This document shows, in pieces, positions 49,700 to 61,735 of a stretch of DNA of 64,000 nt. The position numbers and the translations under genes are program-made. How positions within the stretch are numbered: position 1 is the stretch's first letter; each line of letters opens with the position of its first letter. The notes beneath the pieces were generated by a model. That model saw nothing but the letters and a program-made list of their open reading frames with translations. It did no database searches and was not told the origin of the DNA. Origin of the DNA: Holothuria scabra (taxonomy: Eukaryota; Echinodermata; Holothuroidea; Aspidochirotida; Holothuriidae); assembly GCA_037179385.1 (NCBI GenBank), contig CM074187.1, positions 15,191,450 to 15,255,449 of the forward strand, given 5' to 3'.

Positions 49700-49842
49700 C
49701 ATTGATTTAATTAACTATGCACCGACCTAAACAATGGTCAAACCATTGACCTCCAACTTTGGTCAAAATTTACTAATTTATGGTCAGATCTAACCATTAA
49801 TTGGTCACTTTTTGACCATACCATTGAGTCGGTGCATAGTTG
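49700..49842. mobile_element. MITE with AACTATGCACCGAC ends and internal TGGTCA repeats
   Basis: AACTATGCACCGAC and GTCGGTGCATAGTT are perfect 14-bp inverted ends. The interior alternates TGGTCA and TGACCA many times in both orientations. Confidence 0.75.
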
Positions 49843-50206
49843 ACCATAGTGTTTTCAGAGTGGTGCACTCTGTGGTATTGCGTTGGATTCAACCTCTCTG
49901 AAAGAATGGTGATTATTCTAAACAGAGCGTCACCATAGGTTGGTGCGAATTGTACAAAAAATGAAGTAGCCCATGAAGGGAAACCTCCTTGAATATCCTG
50001 TTTAAAAAGGCAAATATACTTCTTTGTTACAGTAGTAGAGTCCATGCCCAAAGTCCAAAAGCTATTAGTAGCTAACAGTCGTCAAATCACCTTACAAGTG
50101 TAAGACGACTTGGTTTGTCGGCACCGCAACTCGTCTAGACGTTCGTCTTGTTGATTGTATGCAGTCCATCAAAATTCAGTGGTTGTGTATCCCAAACTAG
50201 TACAAC

Positions 50207-50469
50207 CAGGCTTCGACAAATCCCCCGCCCGACAGCCCGGGACAAGTAAAAAATCACTCTGGCAACTACAGTGCTCCATGTTGCAGCCCGCCAGGCAAGT
50301 ACCCCCAGCTTTAAATTTTTAAATTGCACAAACTGGCATTTGTACTTAGACTTTTAAAAATTATATGTACTCATCAGCTTTGAATTGGACAAGGAGATAT
50401 GCGGGCAAGTAGATTGAGAAAACAGCTAGCCCACGGGGCAAGTACGAAAAGAAAAATTGTCGAAGCCTG
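50207..50469. mobile_element. 263-bp hAT-type MITE with perfect 8-bp target duplication
   Basis: CAGGCTTCGACAA and TTGTCGAAGCCTG ends are flanked by identical AGTACAAC at 50199-50206 and 50470-50477. Internally GGGCAAGTA-like phrases recur. Confidence 0.9.
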
Positions 50470-51410
50470 AGTACAACACAATATCATACCAACAAGACAA
50501 AGAAAAACTTTCCAGTAATGTTTCCACAGAGGATATAACCATCATTTCCTACTATACTGTTCATGTAGCAAAATTTTTTAGGCATAGCAGCTCAGCAGTA
50601 GCAGTGTATCGATACAGTATTACCAATATTAGTCCGTATTTTCATCTATGCAATATCGTCGAAAGTATGTCTTTCCAAAAGTATCGGTATGACATAGTAA
50701 AATCTATACAACTGATACCAATGTTCTACTACCCACTAAAATGCCACCTCAACACAAATATCAATACTCAACATTAGTGACTCACTGCAGATGCCAGAAA
50801 AAGACGCTACCAAATGACCGATAACCTAATAGTTTTCAATGAGTAGGTCTATGAGAGGTTTAGGTTCACCTCTCGTGACCTTTCCAGTCAGAGAGCTATA
50901 CAACCACCTACTACGCATATTATGAGTACATGAAGCCTAGGTTATACAGTATGATGATTTACACAGCAGTTGGAATAGATCAATGCACTTGTTGACATAT
51001 GTACAGCCGTCAGTGTACACAGGGTGTATGTAATGGCGGAATATGAATGCTTCAAATCATGGGCCTATCAATTTAACTAATTGATGTATTCTAAAAACAT
51101 TTTTGACTGCAAGTACGTGCATTTCAAAACTTAACATCTTAATTTCTTTCACATCCTGTATCAATCAGTCTTCTTGTTGGGTGAAACTCAGAGGCACTCT
51201 ATGCCTTCATGAGGTGCCCACAGGCACGAACGAGGAAAAGAAGTTAAAGAACGTAACTTTTCGCAAAATTCTTTCCTAGACATACAACGTGGGAACACAC
51301 TGCATGCTACTATAGTAACCCTTCAAGTCAATGCAGGTTTAGTACAGCAGTGCATCTTGCTTACAAGACAACACAAATGTATACACTGTTGTACCTGCAA
51401 TATACGAACA

Positions 51411-53101
51411 TACCGTATATTCTGTAATAAACGCCGTTACATTTTTGAAAAGGGGGGCGTTTATTTGAGGGTATATTGTAATAAAAATTAACTAATCGGC
51501 AACAGTAAAATTCTGCCATTCAACCCATCATTACCACCGATTATTTGTAAACTGAAAAAAGGCACAAATATACTTGAAACTTGCTCTTAATTTCGTTAAA
51601 ATTCCTGTGAATACCGTACTCAATCCTTCCCGCCAAAACGGAATGCATTGATAAGCACAAAAGTATAAATTATACCCCTGCCATGAGCGCGATCGTTGGT
51701 TATTTTCCCCATAACAATGGAGTATAACCTGGAATTGTATTCCTTGCAGTCTGGAAAAAGAGCCGCGTAAGTTGCTGTGCAACTTGTTCTGTACAAAAGC
51801 ACAAGTACAGACTATCCGAGCTGCAGTGTTTGGCTGTATTTCCAAGTCCCAAAGTTTACCATGTATATCTGTGCACTTTTTGTACACGTAGCACCTAGAA
51901 TCTTTGGAAGTTCGGTGGTTATTATCCTGCATAAATTAAGCCATTTCTCGCATTCCTTCCGTAATGTTATTTGCAGTAGGACTTATGAAATGTGAACGTC
52001 ATCGCCAACGAAAACAGTGATGCACGTGGTCTCATGCAGGCTAAATCTTCGCCCACGCACTTACATGCGTGACCGTTTTTACCGCCAAACAAGGCATCAT
52101 GTTTTGCTCTGTGACATCATATGCATACGATCCATTGCAAAATTTAAATTGCCCCTGCATGGTGATTGGTTCAAATGCGATGATTCTAGCCAGCCAATCA
52201 CAACTCGCGCCATCGCCTATGTGGTTTAGTGTGTGAAAATACTAAGCCTCGAGACAAATTTTTCTGTTGAGTTTTTATGTGTTACGACGATCACATTTCC
52301 TATGGTGATGTAACCAGCTAGCGCAGCCGGGCGAGCCCCGTGCTAAATTCAACAAGAAACGACACCACAAATCTCTGCGTACTAGGATTTTTCGGGGATC
52401 TCGCGTGCATTTCAATTGCAGATTATTTGCAAACAAGGCGTAAGTTTTGGACAAGAACTGCTAAAAATTTACGGGGATATTTATATCCGTAAGGAACCAT
52501 AGGATACATTAATCGGGTGCAATTGTTTTGCTGCCCCAGAACCGCTAAGATTATTATGATTGCGTATTTCTACATGGCCTCATTAAAGCGGGATTCTACA
52601 TTACATTAACACAACTACAACCCAGTACAGTAAAATACTGCAAATGTTCCGACATGATTGGGGGATGAAAACTAAACAGGGCATGATGTTTGCCTAAGAG
52701 CTAAATTATCAAAGGGTATGTGACATCGACTGAAAACAATCCTACTGTATTAACGATTTGTTTATATCTCCACATTTGAAAAGAAAATATTAGGCCTACA
52801 AAAATGATATTCCATTCGCAAAACAAACGGAACTATTCCCAATATTTTCCAACTTGAACGATATGCACAAAGCAAGGGGCACGTACTTTAGGGACAAACA
52901 TGTGTCTTCCCTCTTTCTAATAATCGGTAATCGGCATCGGGCCGTTTGTTCAATTAAATAATGATTATGCATAACCGGTCAAACACTAGCTTTATCAGTG
53001 GTTTGGGCCTGTAGTGCGGGAGGCCTTGGCCTACGCAGTTGTTAAAAATTTTGAGGGGGCGTTTATTAGAGGGGGAGTGTTTATTACAGAATATACAGTA
53101 T
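51411..53101. mobile_element. composite element: family A core inside different terminal repeats
   Basis: The ends GTATATTCTGTAATAAACGCC and, inward from the right, GTATATTCTGTAATAAACAC are inverted. A further GGGGGCGTTTATT block sits inside each. Between about 51485 and 52985 the sequence matches the core of family A copy 2 in the same orientation, including CCAAT boxes and GGATATTTATATCCG, but not its GCAGGGATG ends. A frame beginning MQDNNHRTSKDS runs leftward from 51932. The duplication at the insertion site is unclear (possibly TA). Confidence 0.7.
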
Positions 53102-53934
53102 ACACGTATGCAAACATGAGGTAGAACAGTCCATGAATTCCTAGCACGTAACCTTTGACTGGATATGCTCACTTTGATATGGGGAATTTGTTAAATAGCT
53201 TAAGATAGATTATTTCTTTGTTTGATCAAATTTTGCAAGTTTTTTCACCCGCAATACTTTATGTTGCCATTTGAAAAGAACATTGATACTAGGACTGGGC
53301 AAACTCTGTAAAACATTGCCATATAAAAGATGGGATTACAACACTGCAGGAAAGTGTTTACATCCCAGGGCCTGAAAAATGCAACAGTGCAGAGCAGCTG
53401 AAGCATACTAAAGAGCTGCTATGATGCAGCACAGTACAAGGTACCTAGACTTTGACAACGAATAGTGCAGTGTCTTTAGTATTTGTGGAAAAATATTTGA
53501 AATGTGGTATCGATCAAGCAATTTGCAGATGTTAAGTGATGCGATACCAACTTCTAGTTGTTGAAATAAATTATACCATATCATATATTAGGTATCCACA
53601 AGTGTGTGTGTGTATGAAGTGTGTGTGTATCTTTCTGGGAAAAAGCCAATATTACTAGTATCATCCATACTTTTGGACTATATATAGCAATATTAATAGA
53701 CATTATTACTACACTTTATTAGCAGCTACACTCTTCATCACAAATATACTGTACACCTTCCATAAAGATTTTGTTAGTGTGAGGAATTAAAAGGTGTTGC
53801 TGTGATGTTAAGCAACATTAACTGTCTTGCACATGATCACTCCCAATTCTTATCTAAGAATATTTGTGAGACCATTCTAGGGATAAAAGTCATTTCTGTC
53901 TGGTATTTATTATTTAACCTTCCTCAAATGACTG

Positions 53935-54190
53935 CTGGACTGTGTGTGTGGTCTACATAGAGCATCCGCCTCTCATGTGGAAGGCCCAGGTTCGATTCCC
54001 AGGTATGATGGTCATACCAGAGACTCTAAAATGGAAACCTACTGCCGGTGTTTGTGATGCTCTGCATAAGCAATGGAGTAGGGAAAACAAGCCAGTGAGC
54101 CACAACTGGAAAAAAGGCTGAGGCCGGCTCGACTTGAACCAACAGGTTGGAAAATGGGCTGTAAAACACTAACTAACTAACTAATGAATG
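53935..54190 (+). mobile_element. tRNA-derived SINE, copy d, tRNA-Glu-like head
   Basis: Box A type TGGTCTACATAGAGCATCC is followed by an anticodon-arm-like CCGCCTCTCATGTGG (loop CTCTCAT, central CTC) and a consensus box B GGTTCGATTCC at 53989. Then come the family body (GGAGTAGGGAAAACAAGCCA, CCACAACTGG) and a CTAACTAACTAACTAA tail. It is the best-preserved member here. Confidence 0.8.
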
Positions 54191-54268
54191 AATACTCTCA
54201 AAGATGAAGAAAGGGAAGCAAAAAAAAAAAAGATGGAAATCTTTTAAATGCACTGCTATGAATGTGCA

Positions 54269-54442
54269 CATGGCTGAAAAAAAAACAGCAATTTGGGAAT
54301 GTCATTGCAGGGAAATTTTGGTAATTGGAGGGAAATTTGACTACTTTTGTATGTAAACATGTGCAGTCTTTGGAAAATTTTGATTTACTTGCTGGGAAAT
54401 TGTGATTTACTTGCAGGGAAATTTACATTTTTTCCAGCCCTG
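54269..54442 (+). mobile_element. hAT-type MITE with GGGAAATTT repeats, copy 2
   Basis: It matches 18638-18790 throughout and has one extra internal unit (GATTTACTTGCTGGGAAATT duplicated). Flanking 8-mers AATGTGCA at 54261-54268 and 54443-54450 are identical. Confidence 0.9.
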
Positions 54443-55254
54443 AATGTGCATAAAAGCAACTGCAACACTGAAAAATTGAACACATTTGTAAACAAACCCA
54501 GATATCCGGCTTATAAAAAAGAAAGAAAAAAATCCCAACCTTTTCAAACAAGGTGTAGTGATCACATTTTTATAATGAAATCATACAAGCATAAGTTGTA
54601 AGTGACAGTCTTCACATACTATAGTGATTCCATCCAAGTGTAAATTTGCACCAAATCACCTTGTAGCCAATTGTACATATTAAATTATGTACTTACTGTA
54701 ATTATGAAATAAAAACAACCCACATGATTTTCCCAGAAAATGAACACCTTAGCCTAATTTTGTAGCATGACATTGAGCTGCTCTAGACTAATAACAATGT
54801 AAAACAATGATATCCTTTAAAATTACATAATTTTAGAGCTGCCATCGAATCACTTCCAGCTATACATGGTGCTGCAGAGAACCACACTGTGTACTCTTGG
54901 AGTACATATACAGCAACACATAAAGATTCTAGTACTTAGTATTAATACAGTATACATCATTGAGTAAGGAATATAGATAGCTCTGCATCATGTATGATAC
55001 TGTACATTTGTGTTGCAAAATCTAGAAAAAACCACCAGCACATTTCCAATGCAGCTTCCACAAATGTATGAATATGAGGTAAATTCTGCATTATTACATT
55101 TAAATGCAGAATACATAGGCCTACTTTTACAATGAAGACCAAGGATGACCTCTGTCTATGCATGTGTAAAGGCTCTTTTGTACCTACTGCAATTCAAGTT
55201 GGTCTTCAAAGTGATGATCCCATTCGACACCACCAGGACTCAATTTTCATGGTT

Positions 55255-55572
55255 TTCCGATTGTCCAGGACAACTAAAATTCAATATGGACAACCAAATG
55301 TTGGAAGTTGGTTGTCCGATGGACAACCATTTTTCTCTCACAATAAATTACAGTCAAGCAGCTTGCTTTCATTTGATTAAAGAAATATTGTTGACTGATC
55401 AACTCTTTCAACTTTTTCCACCATGCAATTTCAGACTTCATGTGTTTTTGTCTTGGAAAAATCATTTTTTTATTCTTGAAGACCAATAATAAATTAGCAC
55501 AATTACTGTTTTGAACTGTAATTGTGCGACAAATGATTCGGACAACCAAATTTCCTTTTGGACAACTAAAAA
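55255..55572. mobile_element. small relative of family A with GGACAACC repeats
   Basis: TTGTCC/GGACAAC half-palindromes occur at about 55262, 55289, 55312-55329 and 55539-55566, as in the subterminal zones of the 2.6-kb elements. The GCAGGGATG ends are not seen. The AT-rich middle shows no other feature. Confidence 0.5.
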
Positions 55573-56304
55573 TATTCAAATGGCATAAATTTTTCTAAAA
55601 ATTGAGGCTGGGACCACACTATGTATTTCACAAATTTACTGTATTCATACATGCCATTGAAAGAGTACAAAGACTGATAGAGTTAACTGTAATACAGGCA
55701 GGTATATTATACCTGTTAAAAGTATGACTGGTAAGTAACCATTTTGTACACAAGCATCTATTTTCTTTGCTCTCCTGTCACTAACGGAATTTAAAAATGC
55801 TACCCTGAAGGTCTGTTTAACTTCTATTTAGAACTTGAGCACCCACCCCCCTTCCAAAAACTTAAGAAAAAAAACCTCTTCTGTACAGATTCTAATACTG
55901 GATTTATACAGATTCTATAACAGGATGACAAAAAGTATCAAAATTTCTGTAATTAACTTCAGCTTTTAACTGTAAGCTCACAATCATGGTGACTGAACTT
56001 GCAATCATTTTTGGTAGGTAGTTTCCAAGTTTTCAAAACAAAAAATGGTTGGCATGATCAAAATTAAAGCAAGTTTCTTGAAATGCAGCACTGAAACCTT
56101 CTCTCTACAATCTGTAAGGAGTTCTGAAGTAATTGTGGTGTCAACAACTTCCAAAAGTATGTGTGCACACCCTCTGATGGACCAAAACTGTAGAATTAGA
56201 AATTGCGGTGGCAAAAGGCCAGGGCTTGCATTAATTTTTTTTTTTTTTTTCACTGGGGAGTTTTTGACTGCCCCTCATGATAAAAACTTACAAAGTGTTC
56301 TTAA

Positions 56305-56557
56305 AGGGCAGGAGCAGTCATCCCACAATGAAGCAGTGTAGTAGACTGTCCAGTTTTATGATTGGCTACTGGGAGTCATGTGACAATGTTTTTTCTCTTC
56401 AAATGTGAAATTTACTAGAAATAACTGCCTGGTTTACCTTGAATATGCAATAGTTAAATCATTAAATGTAATAAAAGATACTTTGAAGAGAAAGAAGATG
56501 AAAACTGTGCTGTTCAGCTTTTTCTTCAAAATAAGTTTGGGGGTCTGCTCTTTACCT
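56305..56557. mobile_element. 253-bp TTAA-flanked MITE
   Basis: TTAA lies at 56301-56304 and 56558-56561. The ends AGGGCAGGAGCAGTCATCCC and, inward from the right, AGGTAAAGAGCAGACCCCC are imperfect inverted repeats. It is the same family as 27701 and 35915. Confidence 0.75.
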
Positions 56558-58014
56558 TTAAGCCTACATACTGTTTTCTTGTTCATGCATGTACAGTAAA
56601 TTAGGGTATGTAACTCAGCCTGTAAATTGCAAGGTCCCTACAGTCCCTGTTCACATTAAGGTGTGCGATTGCCGGATTCTTGCCCTCAATTCACAAAAGT
56701 CTCACAGCCAAAATATTTATTTTGTCTGTGGGTCATTCCTACACGGTTTTTTATGACCTATCTAAAATTCCAACCAAAAACTTGTGGAAAGTGCAAATTT
56801 CCCGGACATTTTGAAAGCTAGTGTTTACACTGCCTATGGTACATAGTGTATCTAACAATGTTAGGACCGCTGAACCTGTCCTGTGTCTCCTGGTATTTCA
56901 ATAAACATTTCCAGAACTCAGAAGTCTTGCCCTATGAGGGTGTTTAAACTGTTGTTCCTCTGTATCATATTCTGTTACAGTGTCACACTATTTTATTAAC
57001 GTTGGCAAAAATAGTCAAAGTCAAAATAGATCATAAATTCTCAAACAGTGAATGGGGTAAGAAAGTCACATGCTGCATTAGAAATACAAACACCAGTCAA
57101 AGGTAAATTACTGTTGTACACATTACATACATTTGGATGATAGAACTCTCGGTCAGGGTAATGTGATATTCACATGCTGTAAAAGTATTACAGTACCAAC
57201 TGTCGTACTGTGCATGCATGTTGGAAATACAACGTACATACACAGAAGTGATACTGTACATCTGGAGTTGGAATAAATAGTAGAGAGGCTACAATCTGCA
57301 GCATTAGAATAAATAGGCTTGGAATAACGTCAAAAATCCTATGCTTGTGAACAGAATTACACAGTGGAGGTTGAAGCAATGCATATTTGACATACATTGT
57401 GAAAAGTGATACTGTAGGTAGGTCGACTCTCGGCTTTCAACTAACTTTCACCGATTTGACAACTTAGCACATTTTTTTCACGCATATTGGGACTTCTAAA
57501 AACGTAGCACCAGCAAATTCACACAATAATGAAAGCCCTCATGAGCCAATATGATGGGTATCATCTGAAGGGTTTAACATACTGTGCCTTTGTGAGCTTC
57601 AGTGTTGATATTTTTTGGCAGCAACGAAATTGCGTTGCAATGGATTTTATGAGTTCCTACTTGTTATCTGGTTATAATAACTATAAACAGATCCCTGCAA
57701 ACAGGATACGTGAACTTGTAGGTGTGGAATGGCTAGCGGACAGATATTTCTTCAGTTTAGTATGTTGGGATCTCCTCAAGGATGTCATGTTAAATTTACA
57801 TATTTGATTTCTAAAAGCTTGGATAGTGGGGGAATTCCAAACAGGTTGAGGCAAACAATTCTACTCAGCTACTGTCCTTGGAATTACAGAAAACCTGTAG
57901 AAGTCTGTTTTTACAGCAGGGTTAAGTCTTGCGTGTACTGTAGTGATTCCATAATTGTCGGTAAACCATCTAGACTGATAGCAGCCAAGTGATGGAGAGA
58001 CTTGCACAAGAAGC
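56558..58014. other. no gene recognised
   Basis: Plus-strand frames of 87-92 codons at 57529-57992 lack splice or motif support. No repeat boundary was identified. Confidence 0.4.
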
Positions 58015-58473
58015 TTAGTCTAGCACTGATCCTGTGTTCAGGACTCCAAACTGTAGACCATTTAAGTTTAATACTTGTACATCTTTAGTCTTCACAGAAG
58101 AATCTGGCAGCTCTGAGTTGAACTGATTCATCTTATTAATTATGTTCCTGATGATAAGGATCCAAGATACTTGAGAAGTACTCCAACCTTGGTCTAACAA
58201 GGGATTTTTATGCAGCTTCTCTAACTTTACAGGATAAACTGGAAAAGTTAGGTGTAGCAATCCAAGGACTTCGTTTGCTTTGGAAGTACTGTTGTTAATA
58301 CGATCAGCCCAGTTTAATATACCATTTATATACACTCCTAGGAAAGTCTGGTTGGAGATGTGTCTGCAGCAAGCTATCGTTCGAGGTGTCGTATGAGGTT
58401 TACTAGAGGTTTCTTCTTATGAGAAACATGCATAGCAAAGCTAATTTGGAAACATTAAATTTTGTTTGCCATT
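58015..58473 (-). pseudogene. non-LTR retrotransposon reverse transcriptase relic (end of palm and thumb)
   Basis: On the minus strand WQTKFNVSK (palm end of the W-x-M/K-FN-x-xKC type) is followed after a frame change by SNQTFLGVYINGILNWADRI and NNSTSKANEVLGLLHLTF, then a decayed NIINKMNQ segment. The order K-x-LGV, W-x-x-HIN, SKAN-x-x-LG-LL is characteristic of CR1/Jockey-like LINEs. It has at least one frame change and one stop, and is truncated at both sides. Confidence 0.75.
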
Positions 58474-59050
58474 TTGATTCCCACTGACACTACCTACATC
58501 TTGTAGTGAGATATACTATCATCCACTGAACAAAAACTCACACTCCCCACAATGATTTGAGATGAGTGGTGGTATACTTTTACATTCTCACACCTCAAAT
58601 TTCAAGGCCTAGCATAACATAACAGGCTAAGGAACAAAGGAGGGTTCTAAAGGCCCCATAAGATCCCTGTACAGTAGCCTTATCCAACTCCCTCTCCCCC
58701 AAATAAAAAGCAAACCACCAACACCTAGCAACCACAGTGGAGGTTGTATTTTATCACAGTCATGGGAGAACTTGTCAATGTTTACCTTAAGACAGTGCAC
58801 TGATATGGAGTTAACACAGACTTATTGTTTGTAGCTAATTGTAGACCTAGGACCTATACCCCACTGAAAGAAATTCAATGTGAAATGTTGACATTTTAAA
58901 TTTTCCAGTGCATTTTACCTTGTTTTCATGGCTTGAACATGATAACAGTCCACAACTAGGCCTAGCCTATGCTACACTATAGTTATTATACCATTCCCTG
59001 GTTGGGAAACTGCAGACTGACTGCTTATGTTGAGACCCCAGTTTTCGTCA

Positions 59051-59303
59051 GTCACGTGACGTCGATAGAACACGAGACCCATGTTGTTGGACTCTCCATA
59101 CGTAATGTATGCAGACAGGCTTAACTGATTTCTTCAAGAGTCTCTTGCGAACAATTATAAAATCACTTCAATAAGGGCGTATATTATTGCGAAAGGTTTG
59201 ATTAAGATTTCTGTTTTAAATTAGAACGGCCGTAAAGTGAGAATAACTGTACCCAAATTAAAATAGCGGGACAATCGAAGGCTGGGCTAGCAACATTACC
59301 TTG
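59051..59303 (+). promoter_or_regulatory. candidate promoter and first exon, plus strand
   Basis: The palindrome GTCACGTGAC (E-box, USF/TFEB type) overlaps a CRE-like TGACGTC at 59051-59063 in a CpG-containing stretch. Downstream at 59303 is a strong donor TTG|GTAAGT. Reading back from it, the frame is stopped without an ATG, so the exon would be non-coding. Confidence 0.35.
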
Positions 59304-59686
59304 GTAAGTACACTCAACAATTCTGCAACATAAAACAAGGGTAACGGTTCACCAAGAGTGTATTACACAATATTTATCAGTAACTATCGTCGTGCAAAAT
59401 TTTAGGATACCCACCTAGCATAATGAAGTAGGTCTACTTTAGCCTTACCGCACACTGACTGCGGCATGAAAAGCCTGTAGGGCCTAGGTTGAATATCCTC
59501 AGCAAAGGTCTTCAAACACCAGGCCTTGGAACCAGTATTTTACGGAAATTTATGATTAAAAGATAGAAAATGAAACCAGACAATACAGGATTTCTTCGTT
59601 TATTCAAAATCCTAAAAACTTACTGATTAGGAGGCCTTTTGCAGTTCCCTTTTAGCCCTTGGGTCAACTTTTATTTCACTTTCCAG

Positions 59687-59917
59687 CAGAAACAGTACTT
59701 CACTCAATGGAGCCATATCGCTACCGATTGATCGTGTGCACCTTAAAAGTCACATGATGAACTATTTTGAAGAGCTCATCATGCTTTTACGGACAGTTAG
59801 GGATGCACCTAACAAAAACTATGAACGTATGTACAGCTTTTACGTCTGTGCATACACAGTGTATGAAAGGAGTTTCCCAACCAGGGAAAGGTATAATAAC
59901 TATGGTTACACTTACAG
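59687..59917 (+). CDS. possible coding exon, protein not recognised
   Basis: A 231-nt segment lies between a CACTTTCCAG acceptor and a CTTACAG|GTAAGG donor, open throughout in one frame. Possible start codons are the paired ATGs at 59754-59759. The peptide includes MMNYFEELIMLLRTVRDAPN and MYSFYVCAYTVYERSFP and looks helical and globular. It follows the candidate first exon at 59051-59303. No downstream exon was identified, so a non-coding RNA is possible. Confidence 0.35.
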
Positions 59918-60009
59918 GTAAGGCCTAACGTTAGGTTGTTTGTCAGTAATTTGGCCTATTTCAATATTTGTAACCATCAAGACCTTTCACAGACTTCATC
60001 TGTTGACCA

Positions 60010-61735
60010 CCTCCAACCGGTTACCTGTCGTTTCACCCCCTTGCCAGTTCACCCCCAACCTGTTTGCCCAGGTTGTTTCGCCCCCCAGTTGAAGTCCTTT
60101 CACCCCCATGTGGAGGTTGTTTCGCCCCTAAATACTTGCGAGTTTGACATGGAATGAGCTGACCTTAAAATGCAGTTATGTAGTTTTCATAACAGTAATT
60201 TTCGCAAGTCATGCCTGTTTTCAAATATGTAACAAAAACCAACCAATGATAAGTCAAGTTGATCTTATATTCTCTTGCACATCCAGAATAAATTAAAGAT
60301 TGACATGCAGGTTTAGCATTTGTTTAAAAATTTTTTGGATTTTTGCAGCCAGTTATTGGAAGGAAGAAATAGAACCAAACAAAACAACCACAAGATATGA
60401 TGTGTGGACTTTAGCATAAAGAAGCACATGAACGGTATAATAACGATAACTCAGATAGAAAGCCTTCTGATCTACTGTCAACAAAATCAACACTCAGCAA
60501 ATTTTGCATGAGTGAACGGTAACACAGTTATGAGTTGGGCCTAACTTGTACAAATGAACAACTTGTTCTACCTTTTAAAACTGAACCCAATCTCATCCTG
60601 AAAGAGAATTAAATAAGAACTTAACTTCACGTCATGGAAATCGTTTTCTTCTAAAACATTAACTTGTTGGAAAAGGACTAGGCCTAGGCCTAGCCACAGG
60701 TCGTCCTAGCGTTATATAGTATATATAGTACATACATAAAAAGGAAAAGGTTGGTCACATCGCCTAACACCAATGCAGTGCTTCGCACAAAACTATTCAT
60801 GATTCCTCACCTTCCACTAGATTTTACCCCTTCAAATCTCTCGAAAACATTCCTTCATCTTTCTCTGATAAAACAAAACAAACGTTGAGAAAAAAACTGA
60901 CATCTAATGCAAGAAATCTTCTCATCTGATTCTTCGTTAACCACACTCTAGATCACTCTTCTCCAATTCCTGACGTCACATTACGTAATGGGAATTGCCC
61001 TCTACAAATCCGGTTCTGCCATTGGATAGTTCGAACTGCTTTCGAATCTGTCAACGACCAGACTTAATTTTTTTTCTGCTCGGGGAACGTGAACAAGAAA
61101 TGGAAAACACGAGCATACAATTCCCCAAGCTGTGCTACGAAAAAAAAAAAAATTGTGTGTGGCCTACGTGCGGTCTTTACGTACAGCATTCATACAACAG
61201 GCGTTCTCGGCATTTAAACATGCACTGGGTTAACAGGGAGTACCGGATTCGTACAGGGCAATTCCCATTACGTAATGTGACGTCAGGAATTGGAGAAGAG
61301 TGATCTAGAGTGTGGTTAACGAAGAATCAGATGAGAAGATTTCTTGCATTAGATGTCAGTTTTTTCTCAACGTTTGTTTTGTTTTATCAGAGAAAGATGA
61401 AGGAATGTTTTCGAGAGAATTGAAGGGGTAAAATCTAGTGGAAGGTGAGGAATCATGAATAGTTTTGTGCGAAGCACTGCATTGGTGTTAGGCGATGTGA
61501 CCAACCTTTTCCTTTTTATATATATATACTATATATACTATATAACGCTAGGACGACCTGTGGGCCTAGCCTAGCCTAAGCCTATCCCACCTGATTCAGA
61601 AAATTTAGGGGGTAAACTGGTACGTCCTAGGGGGTGAACTGGCCAGTCTTAGGGGGCGAACTGGTTAACGCTTGGTGGCGAACTGGTATGGAGGGGGCGA
61701 AATGGCAACTGGGTGAAACGACCAGCTAGCCTACC
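60010..61735. mobile_element. nested inverted-repeat (foldback) element with CACCCCC/GGGGGCGAACTGG zones
   Basis: The outer zones, about 60010-60130 and 61600-61735, are inverted and made of repeated GTTTCACCCCC / CAGTTCGCCCCC-type words. Inside, arms 60676-61015 and 61238-61579 are near-identical inverted repeats of about 340 bases around a 222-base loop. One arm holds CGCTAGGACGACCTGTGG and its partner the complement. An interrupted TATA-repeat lies in each arm. The high arm identity implies recent activity or gene conversion. Confidence 0.8.
61100..61303 (+). CDS. small zinc-finger-like frame in the foldback loop
   Basis: From an ATG at 61100 a 67-codon frame includes CVWPTCGLYVQHSYNRRSRH then LNMH, spacing C-x4-C-x13-H-x3-H, close to a C2H2 finger. 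It crosses a 13-base A run that could shift frame, and its end lies in the right arm. It is unproven as a gene. Confidence 0.25.
   Translation: MENTSIQFPKLCYEKKKNCVWPTCGLYVQHSYNRRSRHLNMHWVNREYRIRTGQFPLRNVTSGIGEE

Noticed and set aside
51531..51932. 133-codon frame as an independent gene
   Set aside because: It lies within the mobile core and diverges from the corresponding frame in copy 1 after about 23 residues.
53935..54010. tRNA-Glu gene
   Set aside because: Box B and an anticodon-like arm are present, but no pairing acceptor stem; the sequence continues into a SINE body and tail shared with other copies.
57529..57992. Overlapping plus-strand frames near the LINE relic
   Set aside because: No recognisable motifs; the reverse transcriptase signal is on the other strand further right.
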